Assembly: GCF_008087625.1 (NCBI RefSeq)
Contig: NZ_CP042997.1
Span: forward strand, 1,302,001-1,366,000
Length of the DNA stretch: 64,000 nucleotides
Direction: 5' to 3'
Source of the DNA: Aquisphaera giovannonii
GTDB taxonomy: Bacteria > Planctomycetota > Planctomycetia > Isosphaerales > Isosphaeraceae
Part shown: positions 39,161 to 48,700 of the stretch, in pieces
Position numbering within the stretch: position 1 is the stretch's first letter
Layout of the letters: each line of letters opens with the position of its first letter
Made by a program: the position numbers and the translations under genes
The notes under the pieces: generated by a model
Told to the model about the DNA's origin: nothing
Databases searched by the model: none
The model's input: only the letters and a program-made list of their open reading frames with translations

Positions 39161-40435
39161 TCAGTCGTCGTGCGGCTCCGGCTTGATCTCGTCGACCTCC
39201 GGCGCCACTTCGGCCTGGAGTCTCGTCGCGACGTCGCCCGCCTCGCGGAAGACCCGGAGGATGTTGAGTCCCAGGACCTTGTGGACGTCGTCCTCGGAGT
39301 AGCCCCGGCGGAGGAGCTCGTCGGTGAGCCTCGGGTAGCAGGAGACGTCGTCGAGGCCGACGGGCCATCGGGTGATGCCGTCGAAGTCGGAGCCGATGCC
39401 GACGTGGTCGATGCCGGCGACCTTGGCGATGTGGTCGATGTGGTCGGCCACGTCCTTGATCGTGCCGCGGGCGAGGGTCTTGCCCTCGGTCCGGTACCAT
39501 GCCTCCAGGGCCTTCTTGCCGGCGGCCTCGTCGGCGTACCGGGCGAGGACCGCCTCGCGGGCGGCCTTCACCTTCTTCGCGGCGTCGGCGACGATGAAGT
39601 TGGAGTAGAAGTTGACCATCACCACGCCGCCGTTCTGCTTGACGCGGAGGAGGATCTCGTCGGGCACGTTCCGCGGCGACGGGCAGAGCGCGAAGGCGCT
39701 CGAATGGCTGGCGATCACCGGGGCCTTCGAGACGCGCAGGGCGTCGTCCATGGTGGCGACGGAGACGTGGGAGATGTCCACGAGCATCCCCAGCCGGTTC
39801 ATCTCCCGCACCACGCGCTCGCCGAAGGGGGTGAGGCCGCCGTGCTTCGGCCTGTCGTTGGCGGCGTCGGCCCAGCTCAGCGTCGAGTTGTGGGTGAGGG
39901 TCATGTACCGGGCGCCCAGCCCGTGGAAGGCGCGGAGCATGGCCAGGTCGTCCTCGATGGCGATGCCGCCTTCCATGCCGATGAGGCTGGCGATCTTCCC
40001 TCCCTTGACGATCCGCTCGACGTCGTCGGCGGTGAGGGCCAGCTCCAGGTCCTTCGGGTACTTCGCGACGAGGCGATGGACCAGGTCGATCTGCTCGACG
40101 ACGGTCTTCGCCGGGTTGGCGTGCTCGCTCGGGATGTAGACCGACCAGAACTGGGCCTTCACGCCCCCCTCGCGGAGCCTCGGGATGTCGGTCTGCCCGG
40201 AGTCCAGCCGCTTCGAGAGGTCGAACTTCGTGAGCGCCATGTCCCCCTCGGACCGCAGCCGCCAGGGGAGGTCGTTGTGCCCGTCCCACAGCAAGCCCGA
40301 GGCCTGGACGGCCTTCGCCCGCTCGGAGACGGGCGGGATGCCGTCGTCGGCCCTCGCGGCCGGGACGGAGGCCGGGGCGAGGGCGGCGAGGACGAGGAGG
40401 AGGGCGGAACGACGAAGGGGGCGGGTCGGGATCAT
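39161..40435 (-). CDS. Exported dipeptidase, peptidase family M19 (membrane dipeptidase)
   Basis: 424 residues from ATG 40435 with aggag upstream and a signal peptide (SALLLVLAALAPASVPAARA). Binuclear zinc-site residues of the M19 family are all visible: H-x-D in WDGHNDLPWRL, Glu in IGMEGGIAIEDD, His in LVDISHVSVATMDD and His in VIASHSSAFALC. HVGIGSDFDGI near the end closes the active site. It hydrolyses dipeptides, often with a D-residue or dehydro-residue, in the periplasm. It appears to be a single-gene unit. Confidence 0.93.
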   Translation of the reverse strand: MIPTRPLRRSALLLVLAALAPASVPAARADDGIPPVSERAKAVQASGLLWDGHNDLPWRLRSEGDMALTKFDLSKRLDSGQTDIPRLREGGVKAQFWSVYIPSEHANPAKTVVEQIDLVHRLVAKYPKDLELALTADDVERIVKGGKIASLIGMEGGIAIEDDLAMLRAFHGLGARYMTLTHNSTLSWADAANDRPKHGGLTPFGERVVREMNRLGMLVDISHVSVATMDDALRVSKAPVIASHSSAFALCPSPRNVPDEILLRVKQNGGVVMVNFYSNFIVADAAKKVKAAREAVLARYADEAAGKKALEAWYRTEGKTLARGTIKDVADHIDHIAKVAGIDHVGIGSDFDGITRWPVGLDDVSCYPRLTDELLRRGYSEDDVHKVLGLNILRVFREAGDVATRLQAEVAPEVDEIKPEPHDD

Positions 40436-40602
40436 GGCGGCTCCTGGACGAGGGGCGTCTCCGTGGCGGCCCTGCATTCTGGTGCAAGCCGTCGCCGGTC
40501 CTCAAGCCCCGAGCGTCCCCGCCGCGTGACGGACGGTCACCGGGCCGATATCATGGAAGGCGCCGGCGGGCTGCGCCCGCCGAGGTCGGCGCATCGAACC
40601 CG

Positions 40603-41097
40603 GTGGAGGGACCGGCCGTGGTGGACCCCGAACTCGAGCTCCGGCAGGCCCGCTCGAGGCGGCCCCGCCGCCCCCCCTGGCGTCCCATGGGCTTCCCCTG
40701 GAGATCGACGCTGTTCGCCGGCCTCTTCAGCGTCGCGTTCCTGGCCGTGGCCCCGACCGTCGCGTTCCGAGGGATCGACATCCTGGTCCCCGGCATCTGG
40801 AGCGTCAGCCCCATCGCGCCCTCGGCCTTCTCCACCCGCGGCGTCCTCGACGCGATCCTCGCCTCGGCCCTGTTCTCGGCCCTCGCGCTGACGGCGACGA
40901 TGGCCCAGCTCCAGTGGGGGTGGCCGGACCGGGCGGTGGCCCTGCTGGCCTTCCCGGCCGCCTGGGCCGTGGTCCTCCCCTCCGCGCTCGCCGACATGCC
41001 CTCGTGGCCCGCCTGGCTCACGCTCGGGACGCTGGCGGCGCTCGCCTTCGACCTCCACTGGCTCATCTTCTGCGGGGCGCGCGAGGCCCTCGACTGA
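40603..41097 (+). CDS. Small integral membrane protein of unknown function
   Basis: 164 residues from a GTG at 40603. After a basic N-terminus there are about four hydrophobic helices (STLFAGLFSVAFLAVAPTVA, AILASALFSALALTATMAQL, AVALLAFPAAWAVVLPSALA, WLTLGTLAALAFDLHWLIF). No family recognised. It is divergent from the dipeptidase. An internal ATG (MGFPWRS) is the alternative start. Confidence 0.6.
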   Translation: MEGPAVVDPELELRQARSRRPRRPPWRPMGFPWRSTLFAGLFSVAFLAVAPTVAFRGIDILVPGIWSVSPIAPSAFSTRGVLDAILASALFSALALTATMAQLQWGWPDRAVALLAFPAAWAVVLPSALADMPSWPAWLTLGTLAALAFDLHWLIFCGAREALD

Positions 41098-41175
41098 CCG
41101 GCCTCGCGTCGCGGGGAGGGTCCGGCGGCGATGGGAATGCCGGCCGCGTCGCGGGTGCGCGGCTCCGGCGGTCGG

Positions 41176-41583
41176 TCAGCAGCAGACGAGCATCGATTGC
41201 TTCACGAAGCTGACGAGCGTCCCGCGCCCGATCGCGATCTCCGCGTCCAGGTCCTGGACGTGTCGGCCGTCGACCATCAGGAAATAGTCACCCCGAGCGA
41301 AGCCCTCGAGGGCCCTGGCGAGCTGCGGCTCCCACTCGATCCGTCGATGCGAGCCGAGGCGGTACTCGACCAGATCGCCGACGGGGATGCACTGGGCGTC
41401 GGCCGGCGGGACGAGTCCGTGATAGACCCTCGCCGCGGGGTTGCGGTTGAAGTCCATCGCCTCCGCGCGAACTCTCTCGCGGATCAGGTCGCGGACCGTG
41501 ATCGGCACGCGGGAGAACTCCAGGACCCGCTCGTGGAAGACGTCGCCGGAAGTCGTTCTATCCCGGACGATCACGGCCTTCAT
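41176..41583 (-). CDS. Small protein, paralogue 1 of a tandem pair near the VMAP operon
   Basis: 135 residues, ATG 41583 with aaggagg upstream. Pattern: MKAVIVRDRTTSGDVFHERV, then ITVRDLIRERVRAEAMDFN, a YHGLVPPADA turn, a segment LARALEGFARGDYFLMVDGR, and LDAEIAIGRGTLVSFVKQ near the end. It aligns over its length with the protein at 41970 (shared VIVRD-T-G, ERVL-F, TV-DL-RE, DFN-P, HGL). I do not recognise a named family. Similar small proteins may accompany MoxR/vWA-type loci, but that is memory of context, not a match I can verify. Confidence 0.7.
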   Translation of the reverse strand: MKAVIVRDRTTSGDVFHERVLEFSRVPITVRDLIRERVRAEAMDFNRNPAARVYHGLVPPADAQCIPVGDLVEYRLGSHRRIEWEPQLARALEGFARGDYFLMVDGRHVQDLDAEIAIGRGTLVSFVKQSMLVCC

Positions 41584-41969
41584 CACCTGAGGCCTCCTTC
41601 TCGATCGCGATCCCTGCCTCGTGTGGGTGGATGGGCGGGCCGCGCGTACGCCATTCCGTGCCCGCCGGCTCCCGGACGGAGAGGTCAAATCAATGATCCA
41701 ACACAATCTGGCGTTTGTCAAGATTCCGGCACGGGCGGGGCGGCTCCGTTATTCCCCCGGATGTGGGCCGAGAGTCGTGATGCGTCCCGGCCCTCCCGAG
41801 GATCAAACCGGGGCAGAGCGCTCGGGCCTCGCCGCCCGGGGCGGGGCTTCGTGGGCTCGGCTCGTGGGCCCTCAACTCGGCCGCGTCAACGTATCCGTGA
41901 GAGAAGCGGCGGCGGATGCGGTTCCTCGCGGTGCCCTCGCCGGCATCGAATCCGACGCCATCGGGCGGA
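41584..41969. other. Spacer between the two paralogues
   Basis: 386 bases without a convincing gene. The stretch at 41690-41730 is locally AT-rich (caatgatccaacacaatctg) and could be a promoter for the left paralogue. Nothing else seen. Confidence 0.45.
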
Positions 41970-42374
41970 TCAGGGCCTGTCCAGCACGGTCATCCAGATG
42001 ACCCGGGCGAGCGTCCCGCGATCGATGAGGAACTCGTGATCGAGGCGCTCGACCCGCGTGTCGTCGAGCAGGAGCAGGTAGTGGCCGAGGTCGAAGGCCT
42101 GGGTGGTCCTGTCGAGCAGGGGCTGCGGCCGCACCGGGGGGGCGGGCGGCGAGGCGGAGGCGTGGTCCCCGGCGGAGGCCCCGGGGGTCTCCGGCCCGAT
42201 GAGGCCGTGAATGGTCGTCGACCCCGGGTCCTCGTTGAAGTCCCTGGCCTCCGCATGGGCGAGCTCGCGCAGCAGGTCGCCGACGGTGAGCTGGTCCGCG
42301 TCGAATGTCAGCACGCGTTCGTTGAGGATCTCGCCGGTGGGCGTCTCATCCCGGACGATCACGGTTTTCTTCAT
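41970..42374 (-). CDS. Small protein, paralogue 2 of a tandem pair near the VMAP operon
   Basis: 134 residues, ATG 42374. It begins MKKTVIVRDETPTGEILNERV, followed by LTVGDLLRELAHAEARDFNEDP and a Gly/Ser/Ala/Pro-rich insert (residues 68-88). It ends with AFDLGHYLLLLDD, LDHEFLIDRGTLARVIW. Same architecture as the protein at 41176 with diverged sequence, so a duplication kept both. It is transcribed divergently from the VMAP operon; a MITE-like repeat lies in the spacer. Function unknown. Confidence 0.7.
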   Translation of the reverse strand: MKKTVIVRDETPTGEILNERVLTFDADQLTVGDLLRELAHAEARDFNEDPGSTTIHGLIGPETPGASAGDHASASPPAPPVRPQPLLDRTTQAFDLGHYLLLLDDTRVERLDHEFLIDRGTLARVIWMTVLDRP

Positions 42375-43076
42375 GTGTCGTTGCCCCTATGGATGCCCGG
42401 CTAGGAGGGTCGCTCGTGCGGTGGACGACGACCTGCATCCCAGGCGTCCGGCCTCCCGCTTCGCGACCAGTCTCCGCGTGCCGTCCCGGGATCCCGGCGA
42501 GCCGGGCCGGCGCGGTCGGCGTTACGGGCCGACTGCTGGAAGGCAGCATGAACCATACCACATAGTGACTGTCTCATAAGCCCGCGCCGAGGGCCCCGGA
42601 CTCCTTCGGAGTGCCCCGGTCATCGCGGAGGGCCGGATCCGCTTTCCCCCCTTACGAAGGGGGGATACAGGGGGGTGATTTCGACCGCCTCGGCCTCGAC
42701 CGATACACCCCCTCTGACTCCCCCTTCGTAAGGGGGAGAACCGGGATCGGCCGGCCTTTTTACAAGGCTTCCAGGAAGCGTCGCCTATGGGACAGACTCT
42801 TAAACAACGCCCATCCCCGCGTGACGAGCGAGCCCCTGACGGATTTCATGGGCGGCGACGGGGGGCGGGACCCGCTGAGTACCGCCGCTTGCACGTGGCA
42901 TCGGCTTGAGTAGACTGTTCAGGGCCCGTTGATTCCTGTCGAACCCTCATCCCTCGCATCGGGCGGCGGGCCTGGACCGGCGGGGGGGGAGGTGTCGCGG
43001 CGGCCAGTCGTCCGGCCCCGAGGATGGGCCGGGCCGTCCGAAGATCGTGCCGAGATGACCACGCCTCGCCCCGTCG
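42375..43076. other. Divergent spacer upstream of the VMAP operon
   Basis: 702 bases without a gene. It contains the complete MITE-like repeat at 42565-42800. The remaining 276 bases before the VMAP start should hold its promoter; no strong hexamer pair is visible. Confidence 0.6.
42565..42800 (+). mobile_element. MITE-like dispersed repeat, copy 2 (complete)
   Basis: 236 bp with imperfect terminal inverted repeats: gtgactgtctcataagc at the left and, inverted, agagtctgtcccataggc at the right. TA flanks both ends (42563-42564 and 42801-42802), as expected for Tc1/IS630-type or similar TA insertion. Two hairpins around ttacgaag and ttcgtaag face each other in the centre. No coding capacity. 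Homologous to 5465-5700 in inverted orientation and, over the core, to 62690-62795. Confidence 0.75.
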
Positions 43077-44807
43077 ATGAGGCCCGCCATGCCGAGAGGG
43101 ATCGAGTTCGCCAGGGCGCGCGACGCCATCGCGTCGGCCTTCTCGCCGACGCAATTCGACCGGTTCCTCCTGGAGACGTTCGATTACCGGCGCGTCCACC
43201 ATGTCCAGGACGGCCCCTTCCTCGATGTCGTGACCGGCGTCCTCGAGGCGTTCGCGCGCGAGGGGCGGGACCTGAGCCTCCTGTCCGAGGTCGCGGCCGC
43301 CCGCCCCGACCGGCAGGACATCCAGGCGATCCATCGCCGGTACGAGGAGTCGCTCCGGCTTGAGCTCCCCGGGCCGTCGCCCGCCACCGGGGCCGATCGG
43401 TTCCTGCGATTCCTGGCGGAAGCCTTGCCGGACCGGGCGGACGTGGAGCGGGTCCTGGCGACGATCGGATCCCGGCTGCCCGGGGGATGGCCCTGGCAGG
43501 CGGGCCATCGAGAGGGCCTCGCCCGGCTGATCGCGGACGCGGACCGGGAACGGTGGATCCGCCTGCTCCTCTTCGGCACGCACTACGACCGCCGGGGCCG
43601 GCCCGGGCTCATGGACCTCGGCGAGGGCGCGTTGACACGCTGGGAGCGGGAGGGGATTCGGCTGGCCGAGAGGCTGGACGAGCTCGGCGTGGATGCGGCG
43701 GCCGCGGCGGACTGCTACGACCGCGCCCTGACGGCGCTCTCGTACCGGGCGTGCCGGCCTCCGGGCGCGAAGCCGACCCTGCTGCTCGTCGCCCATGCCG
43801 TCGTCGCGGCCCAGGAGGCCTGCTCGTCCGACCGGCCGGGACCGGGCGACGATCGGCCCCTCCAGCGATTCCTCCGGCACCTCGCCGCACGCGGCGAGGC
43901 GATCGCGTCGGGCCTCGAGGAGCTTCACGAAACCCTGGCCGCCCGCTGCGGCTGGGACGGGGGCCTTCGCGAAGACGCGGGCCGGGACGGCGATCGTTAT
44001 TCGGTCGTGGTCGAGCTGAAGGACGGCGCGGCGTGGTCGCCCGGCACGCCCTACTGGAGCCGGCGCGCCTGGCTCTATCGCCACGGGGCCGGCACCTGGG
44101 CGCGGCTGGATGACGAGCTGGAGGACCGCACCGAGACGGCCGCGACGATGCCCGGATACCTGAGCGCGATCTGCGACCGCGTCGCCCGCCTCACCGGCCA
44201 TGACGTGAGCCAGGAGCTGATCCCGTTCGAGATCTTCCTGCCGCGCAGTCGCCTCGGGCATGGCATCGACGAGTGGCAGGTCAGCGTGATGGGGGAGTTC
44301 CTGGTGGAGCTGGGATACCAGACACCGGTCGTGGTCCGGTCCCTCGAATCCGGGGAGGCCCGGAAGGCGAAGCTGGCGGCCCGCTGGAAGGGGCTCCGCG
44401 ACGCGAGGTCGTGGCACGCCGAACGGCACCTGGCCTTCAAGGAGCGGGGCGGAGATCCGACCGCCCACCTCAAGGAGTTCCTGGCGCGTCGGGACCTCCA
44501 GTGCGTGGTCCTGAAGCAGCCCTTGCCGCCCGACGCGGACCCCGCCCGGGAGTTCCCGTGCGTGCTCGCCGCGATCGCGGCGGGCGTCCCGGCGATCCTC
44601 TGGGCCCGCGACCCGTCCGTCGTGCCGAGGCTCTCGGAGGAGGTCAGCCGGTGGGCCGAGGGGCCGCCCAGGCGGCTCCCCGAGCTGGTCCATCAGCTCC
44701 GACAGGCGGCCGACGAAGGCGGCGATCCCCGCTGCCGGATCACCCTCTTCTTCGAGAACGGCGATTACGCATTGCCCCCGGAACACCAGGCCTCGGAGGC
44801 GCGCTGA
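43077..44807 (+). CDS. VMAP protein with N-terminal effector-associated domain (EAD1)
   Basis: 576 residues. Residues 5-95 match the EAD1 pattern: FSPTQFDRFLLETFDYR, then HVQDGPFLDVVTGVLEAF and AREGRDLSLLSEVAAARP, a small helical adaptor that pairs with effectors carrying the same domain. A helical middle region covers about 100-300. From about 307 the VMAP C-terminal domain is clear: YSVVVELKDG, AWLYRHGAGTWARLDDE, LIPFEIFLPRSRLGHGIDEW, LGYQTPVVVRSLESGEARK, W-KGL and GVPAILWARDP. By family knowledge VMAP is the hub of VMAP-MoxR-vWA ternary conflict systems. It abuts the MoxR gene with no gap. The ATG at 43089 is the alternative start. Confidence 0.85.
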   Translation: MRPAMPRGIEFARARDAIASAFSPTQFDRFLLETFDYRRVHHVQDGPFLDVVTGVLEAFAREGRDLSLLSEVAAARPDRQDIQAIHRRYEESLRLELPGPSPATGADRFLRFLAEALPDRADVERVLATIGSRLPGGWPWQAGHREGLARLIADADRERWIRLLLFGTHYDRRGRPGLMDLGEGALTRWEREGIRLAERLDELGVDAAAAADCYDRALTALSYRACRPPGAKPTLLLVAHAVVAAQEACSSDRPGPGDDRPLQRFLRHLAARGEAIASGLEELHETLAARCGWDGGLREDAGRDGDRYSVVVELKDGAAWSPGTPYWSRRAWLYRHGAGTWARLDDELEDRTETAATMPGYLSAICDRVARLTGHDVSQELIPFEIFLPRSRLGHGIDEWQVSVMGEFLVELGYQTPVVVRSLESGEARKAKLAARWKGLRDARSWHAERHLAFKERGGDPTAHLKEFLARRDLQCVVLKQPLPPDADPAREFPCVLAAIAAGVPAILWARDPSVVPRLSEEVSRWAEGPPRRLPELVHQLRQAADEGGDPRCRITLFFENGDYALPPEHQASEAR

Positions 44808-45791
44808 ATGAACGACTGGCACATCTTCCACGGCACCCCCCGCGAGCCGCACGCGGAGGGCCATCGCCTCCGGGACCTGGCGCCCCCCTGGCGGAGGTTC
44901 GGCGGGGCCGCCGAGACGCGCGGGCGCACCTACCTCCCCTCCCCGGAGGAGGTCGCCCTGGTCAACGCGGCCCTGTACCTCCGGCGGCCGATCCTGGTCA
45001 CCGGCCCGCCCGGCTCCGGCAAGTCGTCGCTCGCCTACGCGATCGCGGAGGAGCTGGCGCTGGGCGAGGTCCTGAAGTGGCCGATCAACTCGAGGTCCAC
45101 CCTGGCCGACGGCCTCTACCACTACGACGCCGTGGCACGGCTCCGCGACGCGCAGCTGGCGCCGGCGGCCTCGGCGGCGCCGCGGGCGACGGACGACATC
45201 AGCCCGTACCTCCGGCTCCAGTGGCTGGGGACCGCCCTCGCCTCGGGGTCGCCCCGCGTCGTCCTGATCGACGAGATCGACAAGGCGGACATCGACCTGC
45301 CCAACGACCTGCTGCACATCCTGGAGGAGGGCTCCTTCGTCATCCCGGAGCTCCAGCGCCTCGCCGAGGCCCATCCCGAGGTCCCCGTGCGGACCTGCGA
45401 GGCCGGGCGGGACGAGTCGATCGTCATCCCCGCGGGCGTCGTCCGGTGCCTGTCGTTCCCGATCATCGTCCTGACGAGCAACGGCGAGCGCGACCTGCCC
45501 CTGGCCTTCCACCGCCGCTGCCTGCGGCTCGATATCCAGCCCCCGGACGGCGACCGCCTCCTCCGCATCGTCGAGTCCCACCTCGGCGAGAGCCTGCAAC
45601 TGGACGCGGCGGCTCGCGAGCGGATCGGCCGGCTCATCGACGAATTCCTGAACCTCAGGAACCGGGGCAAGGTGATGGCGACCGACCAGCTCATGAACCT
45701 GGTGTATCTCCTCTTCCGGGGGGAGATGCGGGACGGCTCGGACGAGGCCCGCGGGATCCGGGACCTGCTCTTCCGGGGCCTGGACGAATGA
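44808..45791 (+). CDS. MoxR-type AAA+ ATPase of the ternary system
   Basis: 327 residues. Walker A GPPGSGKSSLAYAIAEE near 66-74 and Walker B VVLIDEIDKADIDLPNDLL near 150 are followed by a sensor region PIIVLTSNGERDLPLAFHRRC (Asn sensor 1, Arg finger side) near 222. A helical lid lies at the C-terminus. MoxR ATPases remodel or load client complexes using ATP and usually work with a vWA protein, here the next gene, whose ATG overlaps this stop (ATGA). Position between VMAP and vWA is the diagnostic order of the ternary system. Confidence 0.92.
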   Translation: MNDWHIFHGTPREPHAEGHRLRDLAPPWRRFGGAAETRGRTYLPSPEEVALVNAALYLRRPILVTGPPGSGKSSLAYAIAEELALGEVLKWPINSRSTLADGLYHYDAVARLRDAQLAPAASAAPRATDDISPYLRLQWLGTALASGSPRVVLIDEIDKADIDLPNDLLHILEEGSFVIPELQRLAEAHPEVPVRTCEAGRDESIVIPAGVVRCLSFPIIVLTSNGERDLPLAFHRRCLRLDIQPPDGDRLLRIVESHLGESLQLDAAARERIGRLIDEFLNLRNRGKVMATDQLMNLVYLLFRGEMRDGSDEARGIRDLLFRGLDE

Positions 45792-48700
45792 GCCCCGGGG
45801 GCGACGGGGCCGCCCGCTTCTCGGGACGCGACGCGGCCGCCCGCGAGATCGCGCGGGGGATCATGGAGTTCGCGGCCTCCCGGGGGTTCACGCCGTCCCA
45901 TGAGGACCTGCTGGACCTCCTCTGGCTGGCCGCGCACCTGCCGGCGGGGCATTCCTTCGCACCGGCCGCCGAGGGCGATCTCGCTCGCGCGCCGGGGGTA
46001 AGGCCGGCCCCGCGGCCCGCGGCGGAGCCCGTCCCGAAGGGGCCATCCGACTCGCCGGCCGATTCTCCGGCCGACGCCCTCTCCCCGGGCGAGGGCGCGA
46101 GCACGGAGGCCCCGGACGGGGGCCGGGTGCCGGTCTTCCCGCCCGGCGCGTCCCGGGGCGGCGAAGGGCCCGCGCTCGTGCTGCCGTCGCCGCCGGTGCT
46201 GCCCAGCGAGCGGGCCTTCCTCCAGGCCTGCCGGCCGTTGATGCTCCGGGGGCCCTCCCGCGCCCGGCTTTGCCCGGACGTGGAGGAGACGGCCCGGCGA
46301 TGGGCGGACGAGGGGATCGTCGAGGTCGCCCTGAGGCCCGCCACCGAGCGCCGGGTGGAGCTCGTCGTGGTCCTCGACTTCGGGCCGTCGATGGACATGT
46401 GGCGGGGCCTGATGCGGGAGGTGGCGCGCGCCTTCGTCGCCAGCGGCGGATTCCGCCGCGTGACCGTCGCCTGCATGCTCCGGGACGGCGGCTCGCCCCG
46501 GCTGGTCGACCCCCGCCACGCGGCCGACCGCACGGCCCCGGCGATCCTCCCGGGATGGTCGTCGGGGGCCGGCTCGCGACTCCTCCTGATCGTGACCGAT
46601 TGCATCTCGCGGCACTGGCGGGGCCCGGAGATGGGGCGGCTCCTCGGCCGCTGGGCGAGGGGAGGCGCGTCGGCCCTGCTCCAGGTCCTCCCGGAGCGGG
46701 AATGGTCCCGCACGGCGCTCGGGCGGGCCGAGTTCCGCCGGGCCGTCGCGTCCTCCGCACTCGCCCCCAACCGGCACTATCGCGAGGCCCGCGACCCCGC
46801 CGACGAGCTCGACCGGTGGCTCCTCGAGCAGGAGGCGACGGCCGTCATCGCCCCGGGGGCCCCCCTGCTCCCCGTCGCCCCCCTGCTCGACGTCGCCAGC
46901 CTCTCCCGTCTCGCCCGCTTCCTCGGCGGCCGGACGAGCCTGCCCGCCCCCTGCTTCCGGCTGAAGCCCGGCGAGGAGGCCCCGACGGTCGGCTCCCTCG
47001 ACCCGTCGCAGGCGCTCGACGCGTTCGTCCGGAGGGGGTCGAAGAGGGCTCGCGAGCTGGCGATCCTGCTGGCCGCGTCGCCGGCCGTCTCGCTGCCGAT
47101 CGCGCGGATCCTCCGCCGCAATTTCATGGGGCACGCGGGGGGGCCGGGGCTCGAGGCCGAGATCTGGACGAGCGGGCTCCTCGAGCTCATGGAGGAGCCG
47201 CTGAAGGACGATCCGGACCAGGTGCTCTACCGCTACCGCGCGGGCATCCAGCGCCGGCTCCTGGACGGCTCGCCGCGCGACCTGCGCCAGCGGGTCATCG
47301 AGGCGACCTCGCGATACCTGGAGGAGCATCTCGGGAGGCTCCGCGGGTTCGCCGCCATGCTCGCGGACCCCGCCAGCCACGCCGGGGGGCTGGAGACCGG
47401 GCCCGCCAGCGACCCCATGGCCTGGGTCGCCGCGGAGGTGCTCCGCCGCCAGGGGGGCGACCTCGCCCGCGTCGCGGCCTCCTACTCCGGCTCGTCCGCA
47501 CGTGCATCTTCCGCTGTCGCCGACCTGGCGAAGCGTGCCGAGCGCTATCTCCATTCCGGAGAGCATCTGACAGGCCGCTTTGCCTGGTCGCCCGACGGGG
47601 CCACGCTCGCCGTGCCGACCCTGGGCGGCCGCCTCGTGCTCGTCAATGCCGCCGACAACTCGCGGGCCTCGGTCCGCGCGAGCCGCCAGGCCGCACCTCA
47701 GGCGGCCTGGTCGCCCGACGGGACGGAAATCGCGATCGCGTGCCTGAGCCGGGTGGTTCGCGTCTTCAACAAGGACCGGCAGCAGCTCTATGAGCTCTGG
47801 GGGCACCAGAGTGGCGTCTCCGCAGTCGCGTATTCGCCGGAGGGGCGGTATCTCGCCAGCGGCACGATGGGAGGGTCCGTCCGGCTCTGGAGGCGGGCGG
47901 ATCGCGAGCAGATCAATTTGAAGCACGTCGCCACCCGGGGCGAGGTCCGGTCGCTGGCCTGGCTTGACGAGGAGCGGCTCGCCGCGGGATACGGGGACTG
48001 GACCGTCATCTACCGGGCGGGGCCGACCGGGCTGATCCTGGACCGGACCATCGAGGCGGCCGGGACCGCGCTCGCGCCCTGCACGCCGGCCGTCGCCGGC
48101 TGGCTCGAGGCCGAGGCCCATCTCGCGATCGGGCGGACGAACGGGGAGATCCAGTTCTGGCGATCCGGCGCGAGCGAGCCGGCCCGTAGCCTCTTCCCCG
48201 GCCAGGGCGCGGTGACGTCGATCGCCGCCTCGACGGACGGCCGCCTCCTCGCCACGAAGGGCAGGGATGGGACCGTCGCGGTCGTCCTCCTGGCCACCGG
48301 GAAGGTCGTCGCGTCGATGAGGCTGCCGCCGACCGAGTCGCCCTACGGCACGGTCGCCTTCCGCCCCGGCACGTCCTCCCTCGCCGTCGCCCGGCAGGAT
48401 GACCGCGAGGTCGCCCTCCATGCCCTCGACGAGACGCCGCCGCAGGAGACGGGACGGCTGCGGATTCGGGTCGTCGGCTCGGGGCCGGTCCAGACCGGTT
48501 TCCAGGACGCCTGCCGGCGAATCGGTCGCGAGATCGCCTCGCGGCATCACGAGCTCGTGATCAGCACCGCGAACAAGTCCACGGCCGATTACCACGCGTT
48601 CCTGGGCTACCTCGAGGCCGCCGAAGGGGGCGGCAGGGTCACCCTGGTCCGCGTCATGGACGCGAGGGGAGTCCAGCATCTCGAGACCCTGCGGTCCCTC

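Noticed and set aside
44273-45787. Extension of the vWA-SLOG frame upstream through the VMAP and MoxR genes
   Set aside because: The frame is open by chance in GC-rich DNA. The ATG at 45788 overlaps the MoxR stop by 4 bp and begins the coherent protein.
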